Assembly (NCBI GenBank): GCA_001281695.1
Contig: LJIE01000001.1
Span: forward strand, 1,688,586 to 1,752,585
DNA: 64,000 nucleotides
Reading direction: 5' to 3'
From: a bacterium 336/3
GTDB lineage: Bacteria; Bacteroidota; Bacteroidia; Cytophagales; Thermonemataceae
Below the pieces are notes generated by a model, which saw nothing but the letters and a program-made list of their open reading frames with translations, searched no databases and had not been told where the DNA came from. Shown piece after piece: positions 1 to 9,300 of the stretch. A program made the position numbers and the translations under genes. Position 1 is the stretch's first letter. Every line of letters starts with the position of its first letter.

Positions 1-516
1 TGGGTCAGCTTCTCCATTTTTAGATTGAATAAAACGATAGTTGTTTCCCAATTCAAGAGGGTCTATAAATTGAGGATAGACAATATAGTTATCTTCAGTT
101 TGCCCTGGGGGGCTAAAAGTGCTGATACTGATTTTAACATCATCTAAATTAACCTTTTGAGGCATTGTACTTTGAGCTGAATAAACGTTGTTTTCAACAG
201 TGACCTCTAAAGTGTAAGTTCTGCCTTCTGTACCTTTTAAAAGAGAAGTTTCATAAACACCAGAAGCTGTTTCTAAAAGTTGCTCAGTATTGCCTAAATC
301 ATCTTTTATAATCACAATTGCTCCTGAAACAGCAGGATAACTATTTGCATCATCTACATCTACTGTTTTAGAGATTTTCACTTGTGCTGTCTCATTTTGG
401 AGTATTTCACCCTCAATTACAATTTTTGAATTGGCAGAATTGAGATTCAAGTCTATCTCTTTTTGGCATGAGAAAAATATCATTCCCAACATCCAGATTA
501 TTATTTTGTTTTTCAT
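1..516 (-). CDS. DUF4249-type lipoprotein, partial (C-terminus beyond window)
   Basis: The first 172 residues are in the window; the reading frame is open to position 1. The protein starts MKNKIIIWMLGMIFFSCQKE, a lipoprotein signal peptide with the lipobox FFSC, so it should be lipid-anchored. The following stretch (EIDLNLNSANSKIVIEGEI, then a beta-rich segment with an Ig-like feel) is what DUF4249 proteins look like. The gene starts 11 bases after the stop of the TonB-dependent receptor and is on the same strand, so the two are almost certainly one operon. Receptor plus DUF4249 pairs are common in Bacteroidota and are thought to work together at the outer membrane; the substrate is unknown. 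Confidence 0.75.
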   Translation of the reverse strand, partial: MKNKIIIWMLGMIFFSCQKEIDLNLNSANSKIVIEGEILQNETAQVKISKTVDVDDANSYPAVSGAIVIIKDDLGNTEQLLETASGVYETSLLKGTEGRTYTLEVTVENNVYSAQSTMPQKVNLDDVKISISTFSPPGQTEDNYIVYPQFIDPLELGNNYRFIQSKNGEADP

Positions 517-527
517 AGCTTTTTATG

Positions 528-2837
528 TTAAAATTTGAAATTATATGTTACACTAGGCACCCAACGAAATAAAGATGTTTGAACAGCTCTTGTTCGAGCA
601 GGATTGTTCGGGTCATCTTCAAATGTAATGGTGTAAGCATTTTGCCTTCCATAAGCATTATAAATTGAAAAATTCCATGAGCTTTGAAATCTGCCTTTTC
701 GCTGATTCTCATACGTAGCACTCAAATCAAATCTATGATAAGCGGGCATTCTATAACCATTTCTTTCAGTATAATAATACACTGTATTGCCTGCTACATT
801 GTACTTTCCACTCGGAAAAGTAACAGCATTGCCTGTATAATAGACAAAATTACCTGAGAGTGACCATTTGGGAGATAATTGATAAATCCCTACCAAAGAA
901 ATATCATGAGTTCTGTCTTGTTTGGCTACATACCAATCTCCCTCATTGATTCCATCAATTTTTCTTTCGGTTCTTGATAAAGTATAACTCAGCCAGCCTG
1001 TAAATCTTCCTTTTTTCTTCTTGAAAAGCAATTCTAAGCCATAAGCTCTCCCAATACCATACAACAATTCACTTTCTACATCAGGAGAGGTATTGATATC
1101 AGCTCCATTTTTATAATCAACTTGGTTTTGCATAGATTTATAATATACTTCCGAACTGAGTTCATAGGTGTTATCTTTTAAATTTTTAAAATACCCAAAA
1201 CTTACTTGGTCAGCTATTTCTGGTTTGATGTTATAACTGTTCCCAATCCACTGGTCTGTGGGATTAGAGCTGGTTGAATTGCTCAATAAATGTAAATTCT
1301 GGGTGTTTCGAGCATATCCCATTTTTAAACTGGTTTGCTCATTGATGATGTAATTGAAAGACAATCGAGGTTCTACATTGAAGTATGTTTTGCCAAATTC
1401 ACCTTTCGATAAAGTCACACTATCAGTCTTAATATCACCATTGTACAAATTATAAACACCTTCCCCTAAAATGCTATAAGAAGATAAACGAAGCCCATAA
1501 TCCATACTGAATTTTGAACTGGCTAAAAATGTGTTATTGGCATATATGGCATTTTCCCATCCAAAACGGCTTTGTTTTGCCTGATTATCAGTTTCATTGT
1601 TCTCTATACGGCTTGGCGTAATTGTATGATGAATACTATTAAATCCAAACCTCCATGAGTTTTTGTTATTTGGGAAAAATTGAAACTCTTGTTTGAGATT
1701 CCAGTCTTTAATCTCAGAACGGTTAGAAAAACTATTGCCATTGCCCGAAATTTTAAACTCATAGTTATAGTCGCTGTAAATAAAAGATGTATTAGAGAAC
1801 CATTTTGAGTTTACAATGCTATTCCAACGAATGGTAGCTGTTTTATTTCCCCAATCTATTCCAAAATCTTCACTCAAACCCAGTTTGTCTCTTCCAAAAT
1901 ACCCTGAAACATATATTCTGTTGTTTTCATTGATACGATAATTGGCTTTCATGTTCAAATCGTAGAAATAAAGGCTATAATCCGAATAATCAGGACTTGC
2001 CTTTAAAAACAAGTCTGCGTATGTTCTACGTCCTGAAATCATGAAAGAAGATTTATCTTTTTGAATAGGACCTTCTACACTCAGTCGGCTACTAATCAAG
2101 CCAATTCCTCCTGATGTCTGAAATTTTTGATTATTACCCTCTCGCATACGTACATCCAAAACAGAAGAAAGCCTTCCACCATAATGAGCAGGAGCATTTC
2201 CCTTGATAATAGTAGCATCTTTAATGGCATCACTATTGAATGTGCTAAAAAAACCTAACAAATGCGAGGCATTGTAAACAGGAGCCTCATCTAATAAAAT
2301 TAGATTTTGGTCTGCTCCACCACCTCTTACATGAAATCCACTATTTCCTTCACCTGCCGATTTTACCCCAGGTAAAAGTTGAATAGTTTTGAGAATGTCT
2401 TTTTCTCCAAATAAAACAGGTATTTTAGCAATCTCTTTAATATCAAGCCTTTCTGTACCCATATTGGTTTTGGTGATATTCTCATTTTCTTTGGTTTCTT
2501 TGATTTCGATACTTTGGATAGCTGTTTCACTTTCTAATGAAATATCCATTTTTATGTTTTTTTCGAGATTGATATCATCAAGTTTCTCCAAATAACCCAC
2601 ATAAAAAATCTTGAGTGTGTATTTTCCTTGTGGTAAAGAAAGAGAATAAAAGCCATATTCGTTTGTAATGGCTCCTACTCCTGAAAGCTCTTTGACAGTA
2701 ATGGTTGCTCCTATTAAATCTTCACCAGAAGATTTATCACGGATATTGCCACTAATGGTAAATTTTTGCTGGGCAAATAAGAATAGTGGATTGAGTAAAA
2801 TACAAATAATAATGTATTTGCTTCTGAGTAGTTTCAT
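528..2837 (-). CDS. TonB-dependent receptor with N-terminal carboxypeptidase-regulatory-like domain
   Basis: 769 residues. A signal peptide ends near LFLFAQQ (about residue 23). A CarboxypepD_reg-like beta domain follows (about 26-110, with the typical GATITVKE and GFYSLSLPQGKYTL stretches), then a plug domain (about 125-230, with GFHVRGGGADQNLILLDEAP and IIKGNAPAHYGGRLSSV), then a long outer-membrane beta-barrel ending in phenylalanine (TYNFKF). It should import or bind a ligand at the outer membrane using TonB energy. It is not the large SusC type: it is shorter, and the partner gene encodes DUF4249, not SusD. It probably forms an operon with the downstream lipoprotein. The substrate cannot be read from sequence. 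Confidence 0.9.
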   Translation of the reverse strand: MKLLRSKYIIICILLNPLFLFAQQKFTISGNIRDKSSGEDLIGATITVKELSGVGAITNEYGFYSLSLPQGKYTLKIFYVGYLEKLDDINLEKNIKMDISLESETAIQSIEIKETKENENITKTNMGTERLDIKEIAKIPVLFGEKDILKTIQLLPGVKSAGEGNSGFHVRGGGADQNLILLDEAPVYNASHLLGFFSTFNSDAIKDATIIKGNAPAHYGGRLSSVLDVRMREGNNQKFQTSGGIGLISSRLSVEGPIQKDKSSFMISGRRTYADLFLKASPDYSDYSLYFYDLNMKANYRINENNRIYVSGYFGRDKLGLSEDFGIDWGNKTATIRWNSIVNSKWFSNTSFIYSDYNYEFKISGNGNSFSNRSEIKDWNLKQEFQFFPNNKNSWRFGFNSIHHTITPSRIENNETDNQAKQSRFGWENAIYANNTFLASSKFSMDYGLRLSSYSILGEGVYNLYNGDIKTDSVTLSKGEFGKTYFNVEPRLSFNYIINEQTSLKMGYARNTQNLHLLSNSTSSNPTDQWIGNSYNIKPEIADQVSFGYFKNLKDNTYELSSEVYYKSMQNQVDYKNGADINTSPDVESELLYGIGRAYGLELLFKKKKGRFTGWLSYTLSRTERKIDGINEGDWYVAKQDRTHDISLVGIYQLSPKWSLSGNFVYYTGNAVTFPSGKYNVAGNTVYYYTERNGYRMPAYHRFDLSATYENQRKGRFQSSWNFSIYNAYGRQNAYTITFEDDPNNPARTRAVQTSLFRWVPSVTYNFKF

Positions 2838-2928
2838 AATATATGAGGTTTAGATTCAATTCTGATCTAAAAATCAATATAAGAGCCTTTTTTCAATACA
2901 AAATATTACTTGAAATGGACAAAAATAT

Positions 2929-3798
2929 TTATGAAATGGACATTTTTAAAAAATTAAATATACACTCAATAGTTTCATTAGGATTTTCTTCCTGTGGGAA
3001 ATGTCCACAATTCTCAAATCTTTTTACTTGAGAATTTGGAAAGCCAGTTAAAAATTTTTCAAGATAATGAGGTTTAATCACAGGATCTTTCATACCCCAA
3101 ATAAAAAGTGTAGGTTTTTGGTAAATAGAAAACCTTTTTTTCCAAAGCTCCTCAAACCAATCTTGATCGTTTAATAATGATTTAGCAAATGCAATAGTTC
3201 CCTCCCTTTGAGATGATTTAGAGAAAGGCAAAACATATTGTTGATGAATATGTTTGTTTATTTTTATCTTTCCAAACGATTTTGGTAGAACAAATCGAGT
3301 GGAAAAATTAAAATAACGATATAAAATTGGTAAAAGTGGACTCTTGAGTATTCTGCTAAATTTAATAAAATCTTTGTCTGTTTTACTACTCCAAAGCCAA
3401 GAATTGAAAATAACGAGTTTTTTAATTTTATCAGGGTTTCTGATAGCCATATCCAAACCTATTACACCTCCAAAATCATGAACCACTAAAGTAAAATCTG
3501 TAAGCCCTAAGAAATCTACAAATTGCTCTAATGTTTTACTATGGTTTTGGGTTGAATAATCATAAGTTTTTGGTTTATCCGAAAGCCCAAAACCTATATG
3601 GTCAATGGCAATACACCTGTATTGTGTACTTAAAGCCTTGATAATATGTCTGTAATCGAAACTCCAAGAAGGAGTACCATGTACAAATAAAATAGTTTCC
3701 CCTTGTCCTTCATCAATATAATGCATCTTTGAAATATTTACATCAAAATAATGATGTTTAAAGGGATATTCTGTTGTGTCTAACCAAGAGTGATTCAT
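2929..3798 (-). CDS. alpha/beta hydrolase, haloalkane dehalogenase/epoxide hydrolase-like
   Basis: 289 residues when started at the ATG at 3798 (MNHSWLDTTEYPFKHHY). A longer open frame to 3993 exists, but its extra 65 residues are low-complexity and unlike the family. Motifs are HGTPSWSF for the oxyanion region (about residue 40), VVHDFGG at the nucleophile elbow (about 107), an acid in WGMKDPV (about 238) and the histidine in NCGHFPQEENP (about 266). The nucleophile is aspartate instead of serine, as in haloalkane dehalogenases and epoxide hydrolases. The tryptophan that usually follows it in dehalogenases is phenylalanine here, so the true substrate is open. No signal peptide is visible, so it is probably cytoplasmic. 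It is transcribed toward the TonB receptor from which it is separated by 91 bases. Confidence 0.8.
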   Translation of the reverse strand: MNHSWLDTTEYPFKHHYFDVNISKMHYIDEGQGETILFVHGTPSWSFDYRHIIKALSTQYRCIAIDHIGFGLSDKPKTYDYSTQNHSKTLEQFVDFLGLTDFTLVVHDFGGVIGLDMAIRNPDKIKKLVIFNSWLWSSKTDKDFIKFSRILKSPLLPILYRYFNFSTRFVLPKSFGKIKINKHIHQQYVLPFSKSSQREGTIAFAKSLLNDQDWFEELWKKRFSIYQKPTLFIWGMKDPVIKPHYLEKFLTGFPNSQVKRFENCGHFPQEENPNETIECIFNFLKMSIS

Positions 3799-3982
3799 TG
3801 TAGTAGATATTTTCCACAAAGATTTTATTTCTAAAACATATAAATCTTGGTATAGACCAATTTTATTGATAGAAGAGAGCAGATTTAATAAAAAATAAAA
3901 ATAATGCAACAATTTTACTTTGATGTGTGTTTTAATAGTAAAACATTTTTTAATTGTAGTATTAATATAACAAGTGAAACTT

Positions 3983-4843
3983 ATGTATTCCAAAATTATT
4001 TTTTCGTTTTTTCTTATTCTGATATATTATCATCAGGCCTACTCACAAGCCGTAGTAGTACGACCTTTATTTGGAGGCGTTGAGAATAGTAAGGCAGGAG
4101 GCTCTCCTATATATTTTTCTGTGGGAAGAGTAGCCATTACACGTCCAAATCATCAGGGTTTGAGTTTTGGTTTTAACGATGAAAATCCCACTAATCCAAG
4201 ACGCATTGAAGGGGTGCTGTTACCACCCAACAAAGATATTCTTATGGAATATGAAGTAGGTATTGCGGATATTCATACCAAAAGTAATTTTGTTGTAGAT
4301 GTGTTTCAGTATAGTTTTGCCAGAAATGAAGATAAAACTTATCGATTTGATAGAATTTCGACTGGAATGGGGTTTCAGTTTAATTTGGGAACAAATGTCT
4401 GGCTCAGACAAGTGAATTATGCAAGTATGGAATGGTTGGGAAACATCTTGATGGATAACATAGATGTAAATGGTGGAAGTTCTGGTAACTTATGGTTACG
4501 AGATGAGGTATATAATGGCAATAATCAACTACGTTTGCTCATCAGACAAACCCAACTGTCATATCGTCCTCAAATTTCTTTAGGACTAAAATTTTCAAAG
4601 AGTTTTTTATTAAGCCTGAATGCAGGTTACATCATACCATTCTATAAATCTACGTCCAATATACTCCTGAAAAATAAAGGAGGAAGTGACGAGGATTCAG
4701 AAGCGTTTCCTAAATATAAATTAACAGCCGAACAAATAGGTTTGAGAGATTTAAATACAAATACACCTACACAAGCATCTAGTTTTCAGTTAAATCGTTG
4801 GTATGTAAATGCCCGTTTGGCAATACATATTTTTGGAGAGTAA
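3983..4843 (+). CDS. secreted protein of unknown function
   Basis: 286 residues from the ATG at 3983 (MYSKIIFSFFLILIYYHQAYSQA); a GTG nine bases upstream is a less likely start. The N-terminus is a clear signal peptide cleaved near AYSQA. The mature part is rich in alternating hydrophobic and aromatic residues (for example FLLSLNAGYIIPFYKS and the final RWYVNARLAIHIFGE), which suggests a periplasmic or outer-membrane beta protein. I do not recognise a named family. It is divergent from the hydrolase gene, with a 184-base intergenic region, and converges on the Crp/Fnr gene with only 13 bases between stops. Confidence 0.7.
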   Translation: MYSKIIFSFFLILIYYHQAYSQAVVVRPLFGGVENSKAGGSPIYFSVGRVAITRPNHQGLSFGFNDENPTNPRRIEGVLLPPNKDILMEYEVGIADIHTKSNFVVDVFQYSFARNEDKTYRFDRISTGMGFQFNLGTNVWLRQVNYASMEWLGNILMDNIDVNGGSSGNLWLRDEVYNGNNQLRLLIRQTQLSYRPQISLGLKFSKSFLLSLNAGYIIPFYKSTSNILLKNKGGSDEDSEAFPKYKLTAEQIGLRDLNTNTPTQASSFQLNRWYVNARLAIHIFGE

Positions 4844-4856
4844 CAGGTTATATTAT

Positions 4857-5423
4857 TTAAAACTTAACAGAATTGAAAAGTTTACTAAAATTGGTAGCAT
4901 CAATATTGAGATATGAAGCAATATATTTGTGAGGAACAATTTGTAATAAATGAGGACTCCTTGTACAAAATGTCTTAAATCTTTCCTCTATAGATAATGA
5001 AAGTAATTCAACATGTCGATTGATAACACCTACTAATAACTGTTCTGTCAGTTTCCTGAAAAGTCTTTCAATAGAATGAGAAGCATCTAAGGCTTCTTGA
5101 ACTTTGGTAAAGCTGATACTTTCAAATTCACTATCAGATAAACATATCAAAGCGTGTTTTGAAGGTTTTTGAAATAAAAATGAATCAGGAATAGCACACA
5201 AACTGGGAGAGTAGGTAAAAGCAATTACATGGCTTTTATGCTCAGTATCAAAATAAGACATTTGAACACCTTTTTTTACAAAATGAAGTTCTTTCTGAAT
5301 CTGTTCAGGCATTACCAATATATCTCCCTTTTTGAACGATTTGGTTTTGAAATGGTTGTTCAATAAAGAAAAGTCATTTGAACTAATGGGGTGAAAAGAT
5401 TTTAAAAAATCAAAAATTTCCAT
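4857..5423 (-). CDS. Crp/Fnr family transcriptional regulator (short form)
   Basis: 188 residues. The N-terminal 120 residues fit a cyclic-nucleotide-binding-like beta-roll (KKGDILVMPEQIQKELHFVKKG). The C-terminus holds a helix-turn-helix of which HKYIASYLNIDATNFSKLFN is the core; the protein stops directly after the recognition helix, leaving no wing. This short architecture is common among Bacteroidota Crp/Fnr proteins. No cysteine cluster for an iron-sulfur centre is seen. A paralogue of the same length and the same C-terminal design sits at 18393-18968. The effector and targets are unknown. Confidence 0.8.
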   Translation of the reverse strand: MEIFDFLKSFHPISSNDFSLLNNHFKTKSFKKGDILVMPEQIQKELHFVKKGVQMSYFDTEHKSHVIAFTYSPSLCAIPDSFLFQKPSKHALICLSDSEFESISFTKVQEALDASHSIERLFRKLTEQLLVGVINRHVELLSLSIEERFKTFCTRSPHLLQIVPHKYIASYLNIDATNFSKLFNSVKF

Positions 5424-5430
5424 AAAAAGG

Positions 5431-5454
5431 AAGCCCTCAAATACTTGAGGGCTT
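5431..5454 (-). terminator. rho-independent terminator of the beta-barrel gene
   Basis: A 10-bp perfect stem AAGCCCTCAA/TTGAGGGCTT with a 4-base loop lies just after the stop of the gene at 5471-6316. On the minus strand it is followed by a T-rich run. It also sits directly upstream of the Crp/Fnr start. Confidence 0.8.
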
Positions 5455-5470
5455 TGTTATATTCAATAAT

Positions 5471-6316
5471 TTATTTACCTACATTCAAAAAATAATGTCC
5501 ACCAATCTGGATACCAACTTGCAAATTAGAACGTTGTCCAAAAAGATCTTTGGCTCTTCCAGACTGAATTTTATCAATTAAATCTTGCCCTCTTGCATCT
5601 ACAATGCCATAATTGGCACGAATGAGAGAAGAAATATAAAATTTCTGATTGATACGAATATCCAAACCCATACCAGCAGCAATTTGCAAATCTGCATTTC
5701 TGAAGCGTTTCAAAGGGTCAATATCTCCTTTTTGAGCAATTACAATGGTTGGTTGTGCAGGCAATTGCCATGTTCCATCAGGGTTTTGTACAGCTCCCTG
5801 AATAGTGCTTAAATCTTGCCCAGCAGGAAACTGTGTAGTAGGTATTTGAGTCACGCCTGAAGGAATTTGAAACGTACCAGCAGTATAATTTAAGGTTTCC
5901 TGACCTGCTGTAAGCAACGAAAGTTGTGGACCAACCATAAAGTTAAATCTTGCTTTGGCATCAGGGTTGCCCACAAAACGCAACAATAAGGGTAAATTGA
6001 TGTATGTCAAATCTATTTTACGTTCACCAACTACTTGTTTTGCTACGTTAATAACCTCATAAACTTGTCCATATTTCGATAAAATAGACTCTAATTGTAA
6101 CGAAAACCCACTTTTAAAATCAGCACCGAAAGTAAGACCAATTGGCGAGAAAGTATAAGTCATTTGAGAATTGTAACGAGGGTCTTCGTTCAAACCTTTA
6201 TCCAATACAAATGAAGCATGTCCTGCTGTATTTGCCCCAATATGGAGTTTTATTTGTCCATAAGAAATAGCACTACAAAAGACCAATGCTATTACTGCAA
6301 GTATTTTTTTAGTCAT
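5471..6316 (-). CDS. outer-membrane beta-barrel protein (PorT-like family)
   Basis: 281 residues with a signal peptide (MTKKILAVIALVFCSAISYG, cleaved before QIKLH). The body alternates hydrophobic and polar residues in segments such as IGLTFGADFKSGFSLQLESIL and YINLPLLLRF, followed by DLQIAAGMGLDIRINQKFYI and the final LQVGIQIGGHYFLNVGK. That is the pattern of the small eight-stranded OMP_b-brl_2/PorT-like barrels. An insertion rich in proline, glutamine and threonine (about residues 145-195) probably forms an extracellular loop. It lies 76 bases downstream of the giant alpha-2-macroglobulin gene on the same strand and may be co-transcribed with it. The function is unknown. Confidence 0.75.
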   Translation of the reverse strand: MTKKILAVIALVFCSAISYGQIKLHIGANTAGHASFVLDKGLNEDPRYNSQMTYTFSPIGLTFGADFKSGFSLQLESILSKYGQVYEVINVAKQVVGERKIDLTYINLPLLLRFVGNPDAKARFNFMVGPQLSLLTAGQETLNYTAGTFQIPSGVTQIPTTQFPAGQDLSTIQGAVQNPDGTWQLPAQPTIVIAQKGDIDPLKRFRNADLQIAAGMGLDIRINQKFYISSLIRANYGIVDARGQDLIDKIQSGRAKDLFGQRSNLQVGIQIGGHYFLNVGK

Positions 6317-6392
6317 AAGAGTTTAATTTTTAGTTAAAGTGTTTTCCACAAAAATTGAGCCACATAGTTTTTCTATATGGCTCTAAACAAAA

Positions 6393-9300
6393 CTACAACT
6401 TTTTTTCTTTGATTACAATTTTCTTTAAATTTTCTCTGCCTACAAAAGTAGGTTTGTACATCATTTCAACTTTTGCAGGGTTTAAGGTGTAAACTCCTGT
6501 ATATCTAGGAATTAATTGAATTGTATAACGCTCAAAACCTCCACGCATTCTATCCAAGAAGATACAAATTTTATGTTTCTGCTTATCCCAATTATAATAA
6601 TTATAGCCTTTATCATCGTAGCTACAACCTGCTGGAATAGGAATCTCAATCAGAACATAATCTTGGGTTTGTTTGGCATTGACTTCTACTACCAACGTAA
6701 CGGGTTTTCCAGCTTCCAAATAGTTTTGTTGAGCTTTAGGATTGTCAAAATAAGACTTTACCTCAAAACCATTCGATATTTTTTCAGGTTTTTCGTTCCA
6801 AAACTGCTGGTAAGCTGTAATATACACAGGTGAGAATATTTTCTGATTTCTCCTGATTTTCAATTCTTTTTCAGGACTAAAAGTTGCTTCAAAAGGATAC
6901 TCTCTTATAGTCTGATTTACTCCACCCGAAAGTTCCACCACAGGATTTTCTATTTTACCTTGTGGATTGGAAATATAAGGATAAATAGCTTCCAAAGCAG
7001 AAATACTCTCATAGGTATGCAACCAATAACCATTGTTATTTCTTTGTTCTAAAATATAATTGACAGCTAAAACCTGTTCATCAAAATTATTTTTAGAAGC
7101 ATTTTGAAGCAATTTAAGAGCTTTCAGAGTGGTTTGGGTAGAATTATAGGTAATTTCATTCTCATAATAAGCAGAAGCATCACTCCAGTAATGATTACCA
7201 TACATGGTCGTTTTACGAGTCTTTTTCAAGGTATCTAAATTATACGATAACTTGTGTTTTTGCCTTAAAACTTGTAAACTCAAATACTCCTGAAAGCCCA
7301 AAAGATTACGATTTTTCTTATTCTTTTTGTTTTTCAAACACTTCTTTTCTAAAGAATCCAAATATTTAGGATAATTTACTTCTGCTTTGAGTTGGTCTAA
7401 AGCCTCCAAGTTTTCTAATCTTCGAGAAAGAGTGGTATCTGTTTCTAAACCTACTACATACATTTGTACGATGGCACTGGTATTGATTTTTACATCATAT
7501 CCTTGGTTTTTAGCTTCTAAAAGAGCTTTTAAAACATGCTTACTTACCCAGCCTGTTGTGTTAGAAACACCCCACCAGCCCCATAAACCATCAGGGTTTA
7601 CATTTTTCTGTAAACGTTCTACCAATGCTTTTACATCATCTGTAAACAGAAAAGGCTTTTTGGTTATTTTACAAATACGTTCTTGCATCAAATAAGCCAA
7701 AAGCTTTGAAGCAGCCTGCTCATTACACAAATAACCATATTCTTTGAGGTGTAAAAGCTCCATTTCTACAATTCTAAGCATATCAGCAGAAATATGCAAA
7801 TTGACAGCTCCTTTGTCTTTATCAAATTTCCAAGTAACAGAACTATCTTTGTACAAATTGATAAAATTGCCTTTGGTTTCTTTTGTACCTTTTGAATAAA
7901 CAGGTAGCTTTCGTAGTTCGCCATCTGTATAATCATCTTTTTCAAGAGCATACAAAACCCCTAAAGAATCTTTCTTCTCTGCAACAATCCATTGCTTCTC
8001 AACAAGACCATTTACAATTTTTTGGTTTTTAGAGGAAACAATTTGTTTGTTAATTTCAAAACGAGTTTTGATGGCAAAGGTATCACTTGTAAAATTGGTA
8101 GATTTCCCAACTACCTCAATGCTATCACCTGATATGGCAAAACGAGGCATGGAAAGCATGGCTGTAAGCTGCTTGGTAGCTTTGATAGAGGTTTTTGCAG
8201 AAGCAAACAAACCTCCTGTTTTGCCTGCAAAAGCGTAAACATCCCAGCGAGTAAGGTCATCGGGGAAGGTTGTAGTAAACGATACTTTACCGTTTTTATC
8301 TGTACGCAAACGTGGTTGCCAAACGGCATCATCTCTGAAATTGCTACGCAAACCACTACCTTCTAAATTATTGGCTGTGGCTTCTTCCAGAAGTGTTTGT
8401 GATGATGGAAGTTTGTTGGCTGGTTTGGCACCACCTTTGGCATTGGTTTCTACAACTACTACACCATTTGCCCCACGAGAGCCATAGATAGCTGTGGCAG
8501 CATCATTTTTTAAAACCTCCATAGAAGTCATGTCAGAAGGCTTGAGCTTTGCAAAATCGCTGGCAGAGATAGCAATACCATCTACAATATACAATGGCTC
8601 ATTACTTGAATTGACAGAACCTATACCTCTGATTAAAACTGTTTCACGAGAACCAGGCTGTCCTGAACTGCCTTGTACAACTACACCAGACATACGCCCT
8701 TGTAACACTTGGTCAAAACTTTGTATGGGAATGTTTTCAAATTCTTTACCTGAAACTTTTGTAGTTAAAGCCCCTGTTCGTAAAGTTTTATCTACTTGTC
8801 CATAGGCAGTAGAAATTACTTCTATGGCTTGTATCTCATCAGGCTCTAAAAAGGCATTAGCAACACTTTGTCCTTGTATGTTGATTTTCTTATCTTTAAA
8901 ATCAACAGCTTTTACTACAAGTGTAAAATTATTAGGAACATGGTTAATCATATAATACCCATCTACATCTGTTACAGCCCCCAATTGAGTATTTTCTTTC
9001 ACAAATACAGTTGCTCCAATAACAGGTTGTCCCTTGTCATCTAATATGTAGCCTATAATAGTGTTTTTGCCTAAAGATTTTATTTGTTCGGCTGTTTTCA
9101 TATTCATACTCAAGCGAATGCTATCAATGTCATAGATTGAGTATTTATAATCTTTTTCAAGAAAATTTTTAATGGCAGTAATGGTACTATCATTTTTAAT
9201 CAAGGGTAAATTATCAACTTTTTTATACAAAACACCTTTTTCTGAAAGGGTAGCTGTAAATTTTCGGTGATGACCTTTACCATACAGATAAATGAAATGA

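Noticed and set aside
3799-3993. N-terminal extension of the alpha/beta hydrolase
   Set aside because: The extra 65 residues are hydrophobic and low-complexity without family similarity, and the ATG at 3798 gives a normal-length enzyme.
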